This document shows positions 57,281 through 64,000 of a stretch of 64,000 nt of DNA, in pieces. The notes beneath the pieces are model-generated. The model was not told the origin of the DNA, ran no database searches, and saw nothing but the letters and a program-made list of their open reading frames with translations. The position numbers and the translations under genes are program-made. This stretch comes from Amycolatopsis orientalis DSM 43388 (GTDB taxonomy: Bacteria; Actinomycetota; Actinomycetes; Mycobacteriales; Pseudonocardiaceae). Position 1 is the first letter of the stretch. Every line of letters begins with the position of its first letter. The DNA lies in assembly GCF_000411975.1 (NCBI RefSeq), contig NZ_ASXG01000030.1, positions 1 to 64,000 of the forward strand, in the 5' to 3' direction.

Positions 57281-57918
57281 GCGAGCAGAGACTTCGCCAA
57301 CATCGGCAAATCGACACCCGCCACGCCGTCCAGCACATGCCACGGCGCGAGCCACGAAAGCGCAGCCAATTCGTCGTACACCGCGGCACAACGCTGCTGC
57401 AGCGAATCATCCGACTCGAAAGCGTCCCGAGTGCGAGCCGCGTCCGACTCCGCCCGGCGCACTGCCCGCTCGGCAGCGACCTCCGAGCTTACCCGCAGCA
57501 GCAGGTGCGCGTCCGGCCGGGGCAGGCCGAACCGCGTCACCTCGAGGTCCCAAACCCACTGCACCACAGCGCCATCCGCGTGTTCGCGCAGCCGCGCAGC
57601 GGCGTACGCGGCGTTCGAAGCCACGTAGCGATCCAGCAGGACCACGTCGTTGGCCGCGAGCAACTCGCGGATCTCGTCGGCCGCACCCGCGCGGTCGAGG
57701 GCGTACAGCATCGCCATTCCGTACACCGAATCGGCGAGGTCGCCGTGCCCGCGATGCAGTGCTTCGCGCACCAGATCGGCGTGCACGCTGCGGCCGTAAC
57801 GCGGGAAGGCGAGACTGCCGACGCTCGCGCCGGCGTCTTCCAGCGCGGCAGTCAGCCCCTCGGACAGCGTGCGCTTGCCCGCGCCGTCCAGACCTTCGAT
57901 TACGACCAGTCGCCCCAC
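57277..57918 (-). CDS. tmk: Thymidylate kinase
   Basis: 213 residues, nearly the same length as the M. tuberculosis enzyme. P-loop VVIEGLDGAGKRTLSEGL, DRYVASNAAYAAARL (the DR(Y/H) motif) and the LID region near RRAESDAARTRDAFESDD match that enzyme. It phosphorylates dTMP to dTDP. GTG at 57918. An upstream hypothetical membrane gene ends 27 bases earlier, so the two may be cotranscribed. In mycobacteria tmk lies directly between sahH and mtrA. Here inserted genes separate all three. Confidence 0.94.
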   Translation of the reverse strand: MGRLVVIEGLDGAGKRTLSEGLTAALEDAGASVGSLAFPRYGRSVHADLVREALHRGHGDLADSVYGMAMLYALDRAGAADEIRELLAANDVVLLDRYVASNAAYAAARLREHADGAVVQWVWDLEVTRFGLPRPDAHLLLRVSSEVAAERAVRRAESDAARTRDAFESDDSLQQRCAAVYDELAALSWLAPWHVLDGVAGVDLPMLAKSLLA

Positions 57919-57944
57919 GCCGTCGAAGATACTTGGTGGCGTGC

Positions 57945-58289
57945 TCAGGCTGCCTCGCGGCGCGCTCGGACGTAGCCGAAGTAACCCACCGGCACCGCGA
58001 CCAGCAGCCCGGCGAGGCAGAGCAGCGGAATCCAGTCGTCGCCGTGCGGCTCCGCGGGCGTGCTCTGCCCGTCCCTCGGCACCACCTCGCCGCGCGGCAG
58101 GGCCGTGAGGTGGGCGTTGCCGGTGTCGGCGGGCTGCGCCGCGCCCGCGCCCGGAGCCGACACCGGCAACGCCAGGCCCGTGAACGCCGCGAGCAGCAGC
58201 AAGCGTCCGACGTGCCTTCGGCAAGGGGTCGAGGACCGCCGGACCCGCCCGGCAGTGCTCTCCCCGTGATTCGGTTTCCCCAGACCCAC
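57945..58289 (-). CDS. Small secreted or membrane-anchored hypothetical protein
   Basis: 114 residues from a GTG with GGGAGG six bases upstream. A basic N-terminus precedes a signal-like hydrophobic stretch (VGRLLLLAAFTGLALPV, about 27-43) ending near GAGAAQP. A second hydrophobic segment (WIPLLCLAGLLVAVPVGYFG, about 85-105) is a membrane anchor with a positive end, so the mature protein may be a small exported single-span protein. No family recognised. Probably cotranscribed with tmk. Confidence 0.65.
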   Translation of the reverse strand: MGLGKPNHGESTAGRVRRSSTPCRRHVGRLLLLAAFTGLALPVSAPGAGAAQPADTGNAHLTALPRGEVVPRDGQSTPAEPHGDDWIPLLCLAGLLVAVPVGYFGYVRARREAA

Positions 58290-58525
58290 GACGCACCTCC
58301 CGCCTAGACGTGCCAGTGGTGGTCACAACGGTGAACTGGTCGATCACTCCGAGCAAGACGCCCGTCCGGCAACGAGGGTGTTCCGGGTCCGCGGTGGAAC
58401 ACGGAACGGTTACCCTTCCGTGGCCAAGCACACCAAACGGGGGCCGGACCCGTGACCGCGCGCTGCTAACGTGAACGTTCCGCGGCATTCACGCCCAGCG
58501 CACGGGCGGCGTTGAAGGGACAGCG

Positions 58526-59518
58526 GTGGCACGAGACGGGGATGGCCCACTGATCATGGAACCTGGCCGGCGCGGCGCGGGTGAACTGCCGCCCGAGCTC
58601 GGCGACGCACTGCGATCCGGAGAATTCCACCAGGCGCTGCGGCTCGCGATCGCGCATCGCGGCCTGTCGCTCGCCCGGCTGCGGGCGCACCTCGCGCTCC
58701 GCGGGGTCCACATCGGACAGTCGACGCTGAGCTACTGGCAGCGCGGGCTCCGCCAGCCGGAGGTGCCGAAGGCGCTGCCCGCGGTCCGCGCGCTCGAGTC
58801 GGTGCTGCAGCTGCCCGCGGACTCGCTCGTGGTGCTGATCGGCCCGCGCACCGCCCGGGCGCGCGGGCACCAGGCCGCGGCGTCGTTCCACGACCTGCGC
58901 TCGGGTGAGATGGGCGCGATCGTCGAGCAGCTGATGAGCGACCTCGGCGCACCGCCGACGTCCCGGCAGTCGAACTCCGATCTGGAAATGCTGTCGGTGC
59001 ACGACCAGATCACCATCGACGAGCACAAGCACCAGGTGAAATTCCGCACCCGGCTGGTGACCCGCGCGCGGCGGCACGGACCGGACCGGTACGTGGCCGT
59101 CTACAACGGCGATCCCGGCTGCCGGATCGACGACGTCGAGCTGATCACCGCGGAAGGCTGCCGCGTCGGCCGGATCCGCAGGCATCCGGCGCGCGAGACG
59201 ATGGCGACCGAGCTGCTTTTCGACCGGAAGCTCGCCGAGGGCGAAATCCACGTTTTCTGCTTCGAAATCCACGACAATTCCGCCGTCACGTTCCCCGGGT
59301 ACTACCGGATGCTGCGCGACCAGTGCGCGAGTTATCTGCTGCAATTGCAGTTCGCGCCCACCGCGATGCCCGCCCGGATCACCCGGGAAGTCCGCGCCCG
59401 CGACGACGCGCTGCCGGTCGAGGCGGAGGAATTGCCGTGCGACACCGGCGGCGTGACGAGCGGGTATTTCCGCGACACCGGCCCGGGACTGGCCGGCATC
59501 GCGGTGGAATGGAACTGA
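58526..59518 (+). CDS. Helix-turn-helix protein with unknown C-terminal sensing domain
   Basis: 330 residues. The N-terminal part has a helix-turn-helix of XRE-like type (FHQALRLAIAHRGLSLARLR then GVHIGQSTLSYWQRGLRQPE, about 35-75). After a linker, residues about 145-330 form a beta-rich domain (QITIDEHKHQVKFRTRLVTR; YVAVYNGDPGCRIDDVELIT; FDRKLAEGEIHVFCFEIHDN) unlike common ligand domains I know. This architecture recurs in actinobacteria as an unnamed regulator. GTG at 58526 with GAAGGGA upstream; an ATG ten codons later is an alternative. It stands alone. Confidence 0.75.
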   Translation: MARDGDGPLIMEPGRRGAGELPPELGDALRSGEFHQALRLAIAHRGLSLARLRAHLALRGVHIGQSTLSYWQRGLRQPEVPKALPAVRALESVLQLPADSLVVLIGPRTARARGHQAAASFHDLRSGEMGAIVEQLMSDLGAPPTSRQSNSDLEMLSVHDQITIDEHKHQVKFRTRLVTRARRHGPDRYVAVYNGDPGCRIDDVELITAEGCRVGRIRRHPARETMATELLFDRKLAEGEIHVFCFEIHDNSAVTFPGYYRMLRDQCASYLLQLQFAPTAMPARITREVRARDDALPVEAEELPCDTGGVTSGYFRDTGPGLAGIAVEWN

Positions 59519-59519
59519 G

Positions 59520-60164
59520 TCAACCGTCGGCGGACGCCCCCGGCCCGGCCACGGCGTACCGGGCGGCGATGGTACGGACGGCCTCGTCCACCACCTGAGC
59601 GACGCGTTCGGCGCTCACCTCCCAGCCCGGCACGAGGAGCGTCGGCCAGAAGACGTAGTTGGAGATCATGCCCAGGAACTGGGTGGCCGCCAGGTCCGCG
59701 TCCTCGATCCGCACCGTTCCCGCCTCGTGCTCGGCCAGAAGGTAGCTGCGCACGGACTCGAAGTAGGGCATCTTTCCGCGCGAGAACTGCGCATGGGCCA
59801 GCTCGGGAAACCGCGGCAGCTCGGCGATGACGATCCGGAACAAGTCGGTCATCTGGGCCCGGCCCAGCAGCTGGGCGTAACGACGGCCGAGGACGGCGAG
59901 CCCGGCCACGACGTCGCCCGCCGGCGGCGGGTCTTCCTCGTCGGCGGTCGCCCATGACTCGGTCACGATGGCGTCGAACAAGTCGGCCTTGCTCGGGAAC
60001 TGCTTGAACAAGGTGGCTCGCGAAACGCCCGAGCACTCCGCGATCCGCGCCAGCGACGTCCGGTCGTAGCCCAGCTCGAGAAACAGCGCGGTCGCGGCCT
60101 TCACGATCAGCGCACGCTTCTCCTGGGCGACGCGCTGGTGATAGGTCGGCACAGCCTTGCTCAT
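59520..60164 (-). CDS. TetR family transcriptional regulator
   Basis: 214 residues. Helix-turn-helix at about 18-63 (TALFLELGYDRTSLARIAEC then SGVSRATLFKQFPSKADLFD). The C-terminal dimer and ligand domain is helical. It is divergent from an SDR/deazaflavin gene pair, and a perfect 7-bp-arm palindrome overlaps the -35 of their promoter, so it probably represses them. It starts 16 bases from that operator. Confidence 0.93.
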   Translation of the reverse strand: MSKAVPTYHQRVAQEKRALIVKAATALFLELGYDRTSLARIAECSGVSRATLFKQFPSKADLFDAIVTESWATADEEDPPPAGDVVAGLAVLGRRYAQLLGRAQMTDLFRIVIAELPRFPELAHAQFSRGKMPYFESVRSYLLAEHEAGTVRIEDADLAATQFLGMISNYVFWPTLLVPGWEVSAERVAQVVDEAVRTIAARYAVAGPGASADG

Positions 60165-60179
60165 GGGCCGAGCATACGA

Positions 60180-60218
60180 GGTGAGTGGCTTGACTCACCA
60201 CTGTCGCCGATCTAGCGT
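60180..60218 (+). promoter_or_regulatory. SDR promoter overlapped by a TetR operator
   Basis: GGTGAGT (60180-60186) is perfectly inverted as ACTCACC (60193-60199). The -35 TTGACT (60190-60195), 17 bases, TAGCGT (60213-60218) promoter for the rightward SDR gene overlaps the right arm. Binding of the TetR protein would block RNA polymerase. Confidence 0.75.
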
Positions 60219-60268
60219 CAGAGATGGCGAGTCGACCGGCTCACCATCGCGGACCGAAGGACCGTTCG

Positions 60269-61048
60269 ATGCCCCGCTTCGAAAATCAGACCGTGCTCGT
60301 GACCGGCGGAGCCGGCGGCCAAGGCGCAAGCCACGTGCGTGCGTTTCACGCGGAAGGAGCGAACGTGGTGATCGGCGGCATCGACGCGCGACGCGGCGCC
60401 GCTCTGGCCGACGAACTTGGGCCCCGCGCTCGCTTCGTCCGGCTTGACGTCACTGACGAGAGTTCGTGGTCCGCCGCGGTGCGCGCCACCGAAAGCGTCT
60501 TCGGCGCCTTGAACGTGCTCGTCAACAACGCGGGCGTCCAGAATCCGCCAGCCACCATCGAAAACACGGACCAGGCCACGTGGGCGCGCATCCTCGAGAC
60601 CAACCTCACCGGGACTTTCCTCGACATCAAGGCCGCCGCCCCCGCTCTGCGCCGGGCCCAAGGCGGAGCCATCGTCAACATCGCCTCGACCATGGGGCTG
60701 GGCGGCACGGCGCACTACGCGCCGTACGTCGCCAGCAAGTGGGCCGTGCGCGGCCTCACCCAGACGGCGGCGCTCGAACTCGGTCGCGACCGCATCCGCG
60801 TGAACACCATCCACCCGGGCGTGATCGCGACCCCTTTCATCCACGAACCCGCAGCCGGCGCTGCCGCGCCCATCGCCGACTTCTACTCACCCGAGCCGTT
60901 CGCGATCCCCCGGCTCGGAGAGCCAGCCGACGTCACCCGCCTTCTCCTGTTCCTCACGTCAGCAGAGGCGTCGTTCGTCACGGGGGCGGAGTACGTCATC
61001 GACGGCGGGCTTCTCCTCGGCCCCGCCCTTCAGGCCGACGCCGCATGA
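60269..61048 (+). CDS. Short-chain dehydrogenase/reductase
   Basis: 259 residues. Cofactor motif VLVTGGAGGQGASHVRAFHA (TGxxxGxG, about 8-27), NNAG block VLVNNAGVQNP, catalytic Ser in NIASTMGLGG, and Tyr-x3-Lys YVASKWAVRG. Classical SDR complete. It has an AGGA site before the ATG at 60269. Its neighbour downstream is an F420-type reductase family protein with a four-base overlap, so both act in one pathway under the divergent TetR. The substrate is an alcohol or ketone of unknown type; the fold favours NAD in this TGGAGGQG form. Confidence 0.92.
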   Translation: MPRFENQTVLVTGGAGGQGASHVRAFHAEGANVVIGGIDARRGAALADELGPRARFVRLDVTDESSWSAAVRATESVFGALNVLVNNAGVQNPPATIENTDQATWARILETNLTGTFLDIKAAAPALRRAQGGAIVNIASTMGLGGTAHYAPYVASKWAVRGLTQTAALELGRDRIRVNTIHPGVIATPFIHEPAAGAAAPIADFYSPEPFAIPRLGEPADVTRLLLFLTSAEASFVTGAEYVIDGGLLLGPALQADAA

Positions 61049-61494
61049 GCGCTCCAGACCCGACCTCGTCTTTGGCGCACCTGCCCAGCCACGTCCGACG
61101 GGCGATAGAGATCACCCCCGCCGCACGCACCAGCGAACGGATCATCGACATCACGACGCTGGGGCGCCGCACCGGCCGGGCACGCCGCATCGAGATTTTC
61201 TTCTACCGGGCCGCTGGCGCCACTTACCTGTGCAGCGGCGCCGGTGGTGCCGCGACCGACTGGCATGCGAACCTGCTCGCCAATCCCGCGTTCACCTTCC
61301 ACCTCAAGAACGGGGTCCGGGCGGATCTGCCCGCGCAGGCCACGCCGGTCACCGACCCAGCCGAACGGCAGGCCGTGCTGGCGGAGATCGTCGCCGATCT
61401 CAATCAGCCCCATGACCCGGGCACCATCCGGCCGACTCGGCTCGAAGACTGGGCGGACAGCCGGCTGATGCGCATCAGCTTCCGCCATCGGTGA
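61045..61494 (+). CDS. Nitroreductase/deazaflavin-dependent oxidoreductase family protein
   Basis: 149 residues similar to F420-dependent Ddn-like proteins (DITTLGRRTGRARRIEIFFY, then TYLCSGAGGAATDWHANLLA and the EDWADSRLMRI end). It is a second member of the family in this window, with low identity to the one at 7.4 kb. Coupled to the SDR gene by ATGA. The cofactor, F420 or flavin, is inferred from the family. Confidence 0.85.
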   Translation: MSAPDPTSSLAHLPSHVRRAIEITPAARTSERIIDITTLGRRTGRARRIEIFFYRAAGATYLCSGAGGAATDWHANLLANPAFTFHLKNGVRADLPAQATPVTDPAERQAVLAEIVADLNQPHDPGTIRPTRLEDWADSRLMRISFRHR

Positions 61495-61533
61495 GGCACC
61501 GGTGCGCTCGCCCCCTCAACCGCGCAGAGCCGC

Positions 61534-61998
61534 TTACCCGTGCACCCGCATCGGCGTTCCCTTGGTGATCCGCACGAGTTCGTCGAACGTCGTCGGGAAG
61601 ACGGCGTTCGGCGTCCCGGCCGCGGCCCACACCTGCGAATACTGCCGCAATGCCTCGTCGACCACCGTCTCCAGCGGAGCCGGATGCCCGACCGGCGACA
61701 CCCCGCCGATCACCTGCCCGGTAGCCGCGCGCACCTCGTCCGGCTTGGCCCGGCGGATCCGGTCGCGCCCGAGCCGCGCGGCGAGCGCCTCGACGTCTAC
61801 GCGGTGCGCGCCACTGGTCAAGACCAGCAACGGGGCGTCGTCGGCCTGGAAGACCAGGCTGTTCGCGATCGCGCCGACCGGACAGCCGAGCGCGTCCGCC
61901 GCCTCGGCCGCCGTCCGGGTGGACTGCGGGAGAGTCCGCGCCTGGCCTTCGACGCCCGCCGCGTAGAGCGCGTCCTGCACGTTTTGCACTGCCGACAT
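61534..61998 (-). CDS. YbaK/EbsC family protein (aminoacyl-tRNA deacylase-like)
   Basis: 154 residues. ANSLVFQADDAPLLVLTSGA is the core strand pair, and GQVIGGVSPVGHP is the substrate loop. It differs from the ybaK at 27.7 kb: this is the longer-branch EbsC-like group, some of which are free amino-acid or tRNA editing factors such as ProXp-ala. ATG at 61998 chosen with GGAGG 7 bases upstream. It faces the XRE/cupin regulator with an 18-bp palindrome between. Confidence 0.88.
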   Translation of the reverse strand: MSAVQNVQDALYAAGVEGQARTLPQSTRTAAEAADALGCPVGAIANSLVFQADDAPLLVLTSGAHRVDVEALAARLGRDRIRRAKPDEVRAATGQVIGGVSPVGHPAPLETVVDEALRQYSQVWAAAGTPNAVFPTTFDELVRITKGTPMRVHG

Positions 61999-62013
61999 CT
62001 GCACACCTCCAGC

Positions 62014-62031
62014 TGTTCTGTAAACAGAACA
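62014..62031. promoter_or_regulatory. Perfect 18-bp palindromic operator
   Basis: TGTTCTGT-AA-ACAGAACA is a perfect palindrome in the 47-bp gap between the divergent YbaK-like and XRE/cupin genes. It is the obvious binding site of the XRE protein. Confidence 0.8.
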
Positions 62032-62045
62032 CTAGACTAGGCCGC

Positions 62046-62588
62046 GTGTCGACGTCATCCGCCCCGGACGGCCGCGCGCTCGCCGCGGCGGTCGGTACCC
62101 GCATCCGGACGCTGCGCACCCGCGCGGGCGTCGGCCTGACCACGCTCGCCGCCGACAGCGGTCTCGGCAAGGGAACGCTGTCCGAACTGGAAAACGGCCG
62201 CCGCAACCCGACGCTGGACACGCTGTTCGCCATCGCCACCGCGTTGTCGATCCCGTTGAGCGACTTGCTTTTCGGCGACGACGGCGTGGCCGAAGCCCAC
62301 GGCGACAGCGTGGCGGCGACCTTGCTCGGCCGATGGGAGGACCCGGAGGGCGTGACGGAGGTGTACCGGCTGACGATCCACGAGCGAGTTCAGGTGTCGC
62401 AGCCGCACAGCCCCGGGGTGCGGGAGGTGCTGACCGTCGTGACCGGAACGGCGGAGGTAGGACCGGCGGATGCGCCGGTGACGGTTTCCGCGGCCGGGAC
62501 GCATACGTTTATCGCGGAAACGGAGCATGTTTACCGCGGAGTTGGCGGATCGGCTACTGCGGTGCTGACGATGCGGTATCCGCGTTAG
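62046..62588 (+). CDS. XRE-family regulator with cupin domain
   Basis: 180 residues. The HTH_3 domain is about 15-70 (IRTLRTRAGVGLTTLAADSG then LGKGTLSELENGRRNPTLDT), and a cupin_2 domain (about 110-180) binds a small effector (HSPGVREVLTVVTGTAEVG). Proteins of this build commonly repress a divergent gene, here the YbaK-like one, through the palindrome that lies 15 bases before its GTG. The effector is unknown. Confidence 0.92.
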   Translation: MSTSSAPDGRALAAAVGTRIRTLRTRAGVGLTTLAADSGLGKGTLSELENGRRNPTLDTLFAIATALSIPLSDLLFGDDGVAEAHGDSVAATLLGRWEDPEGVTEVYRLTIHERVQVSQPHSPGVREVLTVVTGTAEVGPADAPVTVSAAGTHTFIAETEHVYRGVGGSATAVLTMRYPR

Positions 62589-62612
62589 CGGACGAGAAGG
62601 CCATTGGCTTTT

Positions 62613-62720
62613 GCGGGTCAACTCGCTGGCGAGCACTCGCGTCCGACCGCTCGCAAGCAAGTCGCGCAACTCGGTGTGATCAGGCTCGTCAGCAAAGAAG
62701 ACCCGCACGACCGCAGACAA
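62613..62720 (-). pseudogene. Fragment resembling a VapC/PIN toxin
   Basis: An open frame gives VRVFFADEPDHTELRDLL then ASGRTRVLASELTR, which matches the region after the first active-site Asp of PIN-domain toxins of the VapC type (typically TSALVKLFFAEPE... then ...VSSELARVEL). It lacks the start, the first Asp and everything after the SELTR helix, and its 5' end runs into the sahH terminator. So it is a relic of about 36 codons. No antitoxin is adjacent. Confidence 0.45.
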
Positions 62721-62755
62721 AAGCCGCCCCGAAATGAAATTCCGGGGCGGCTTTT
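62719..62755. terminator. Terminator of sahH
   Basis: AAAAGCCGCCCCG (62719-62731) pairs perfectly with CGGGGCGGCTTTT (62743-62755). The run of T on the minus-strand transcript side gives a proper intrinsic terminator for sahH, 11 bases after its stop. Confidence 0.85.
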
Positions 62756-62765
62756 CTGTCCGCGA

Positions 62766-64000
62766 TCAGTAACGGTAATGCTCCGACTTGAACGGGCCCT
62801 CGACGTCCACGTCGATGTATTCCGCCTGTTCCTTCGTCAGCTTGGTCAGCTCGCCGCCCAGGGCCTCCAGGTGGATGCGGGCGACCTTTTCGTCCAGCTT
62901 CTTCGGAAGCCGGTAGACCTCCTTGTCGTACTCCTCGGTCTTGGTGAAGAGTTCGACCTGCGCGATGACCTGGTTGGCGAAGCTGTTCGACATCACGAAG
63001 CTCGGGTGCCCGGTCGCGTTGCCGAGGTTCAGCAGCCGGCCCTCGGACAGCACCAGGATGCTCTTGCCGTCCGGGAAGACCCATTCGTCGACCTGCGGCT
63101 TGATGTTCACGCGCCGCACTCCGGGGTAGCGGGCGAGGCCCGCCATGTCCAGCTCGTTGTCGAAGTGGCCGATGTTGCCGACGATGGCCTGGTGCTTCAT
63201 CCGCGCCATGTGCTCGACCATCACCACGTTCTTGTTGCCGGTGGTGGTCACGTAGATGTCGCCCTCGTCCAGCACCGACTCGAGGCGCTTGACCTCGTAG
63301 CCGTCCATCATCGCCTGCAGCGCGCAGATCGGGTCGATCTCGGTGATGATCACCCGGGCGCCCTGGCCGCGCAGCGATTCCGCCGCGCCCTTGCCGACGT
63401 CGCCGTAGCCGCAGACCACCGCGACCTTGCCGCCGATCAGCACGTCGGTGCCGCGGTTGATGCCGTCGATCAGCGAGTGCCGGATGCCGTAGCGGTTGTC
63501 GAACTTCGACTTCGTCACCGAGTCGTTGACGTTGATCGCCGGGAACAGCAGCTCGCCCGCGGCCGCCAGCTGGTACAGCCGCAGCACGCCGGTGGTGGTT
63601 TCCTCGGTGACCCCCTTCACGCCCTGGCCGATGGCGGTCCACTTGCCCGGGTGCTCCGCGACCGACGCGCGCAGCAGTTCCAGGAAGACCTTCCACTCCT
63701 CGGGGTCCTCGTCGTCGGCCGGCGGAACCACGCCCGCCTTCTCGTACTCGGTGCCCTTGTGCACCAGCATGGTGGCGTCGCCGCCGTCGTCGAGGATCAT
63801 GTTCGGGCCTTCGCCCTCCCACGTGAGCATCCTCTCAGTGCACCACCAGTACTCCTCGAGCGTTTCGCCCTTCCACGCGAACACCGGGACGCCCTTGGGC
63901 TCCTCGGGCGTGCCGTGCGGTCCGACGACGACCGCGGCCGCGGCGTGGTCCTGGGTGGAGAAAATGTTGCACGAGGCCCAGCGCACCTCCGCGCCGAGCG
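62766..64000 (-). CDS. sahH: Adenosylhomocysteinase (partial, N-terminus outside window)
   Basis: About 411 residues of the C-terminal part are present; the frame continues through the window edge ([22 protein letters not shown]), so roughly the first 80 residues are missing. NAD-binding motif [20 protein letters not shown] is central, [14 protein letters not shown] and the C-terminal KSEHYRY, with Lys and Tyr conserved for NAD, are complete. It cleaves S-adenosylhomocysteine to adenosine and homocysteine, and contains the actinobacterial insertion near [18 protein letters not shown]. Corresponds to Rv3248c. Confidence 0.97.
   Translation of the reverse strand, partial: LGAEVRWASCNIFSTQDHAAAAVVVGPHGTPEEPKGVPVFAWKGETLEEYWWCTERMLTWEGEGPNMILDDGGDATMLVHKGTEYEKAGVVPPADDEDPEEWKVFLELLRASVAEHPGKWTAIGQGVKGVTEETTTGVLRLYQLAAAGELLFPAINVNDSVTKSKFDNRYGIRHSLIDGINRGTDVLIGGKVAVVCGYGDVGKGAAESLRGQGARVIITEIDPICALQAMMDGYEVKRLESVLDEGDIYVTTTGNKNVVMVEHMARMKHQAIVGNIGHFDNELDMAGLARYPGVRRVNIKPQVDEWVFPDGKSILVLSEGRLLNLGNATGHPSFVMSNSFANQVIAQVELFTKTEEYDKEVYRLPKKLDEKVARIHLEALGGELTKLTKEQAEYIDVDVEGPFKSEHYRY

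Noticed and set aside
62055..62720. 221-residue minus frame opposite the XRE gene
   Set aside because: Most is antisense of the XRE/cupin gene; only the first 36 codons have PIN-like character and these are listed as a relic.

Overview
The window is high-GC actinobacterial DNA, most likely from Amycolatopsis or a close relative in the Pseudonocardiaceae. The evidence is the codon bias, the frequent GTG starts and ATGA/GTGA start-stop overlaps, a fused KGD-type 2-oxoglutarate enzyme, WhiB1, SigH/RsrA, MtrAB-LpqB, an F420-type flavin/deazaflavin reductase family, and a gene order matching the Mycobacterium tuberculosis Rv3219-Rv3248c block. The species is an inference.

Layout. 0-2.5 kb: a 95-bp tandem repeat, then a PadR-controlled drug-export ABC operon on the minus strand. 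2.6-7.3 kb: a small orphan gene and kgd. 7.4-11 kb: a deazaflavin reductase divergent from an FAD oxidoreductase / MFS transporter / GNAT operon, with two palindromes between them. 11-14.4 kb: a complete osmoprotectant (glycine betaine/choline type) ABC operon. 14.5-22.3 kb: a branched-polyamine-synthase-like gene, malic enzyme, a sugar epimerase, cholesterol oxidase, a DUF4442 protein, a phosphatase, a GNAT protein and a membrane protein. 22.6-28.2 kb: lipid kinase, whiB1, a decayed GNAT gene, sensor kinase pdtaS, the 24-residue ribosomal protein bL37, and the redox-stress pair rsrA-sigH with a clear SigH-type autoregulatory promoter. 28.2-35 kb: methyltransferase, Lrp regulator, metallo-hydrolase plus esterase, hydrolase, SRAP protein and rsgA. 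35-40.9 kb: two paralogous lipoproteins, DUF6912 protein, wax ester/TAG synthase family protein, rRNA methyltransferase, HAD protein and an Rv3235-like protein. 41-51.2 kb: secA, hpf with a possible leader peptide, a 10-unit degenerate tandem array, comF, lpqB, mtrB and mtrA. 51.4-64 kb: an accessory stretch placed between mtrA and sahH. It holds an IclR-linked N-methyl amine oxidation operon, two TetR-controlled oxidoreductase loci, an XRE/cupin regulator facing a YbaK protein, and thymidylate kinase. The window ends inside sahH.

How it works together. The conserved backbone covers envelope and secretion homeostasis (SecA, MtrAB-LpqB, wax/TAG synthase), translation (HPF, bL37, RsgA, TrmH-type methylase, Cys-tRNA(Pro) deacylase) and stress sensing (WhiB1, PdtaS, SigH/RsrA). 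Accessory catabolic and export operons sit between the backbone blocks, each with its own local regulator and often a visible palindromic operator. The most unusual signals are non-coding: the tandem array at 45.6-46.3 kb, the terminal 95-bp repeat, a 55-bp near-perfect palindrome at 37.2 kb, and two gene relics (GNAT and a VapC-like PIN fragment). No CRISPR array, insertion sequence, rRNA or tRNA was recognised.
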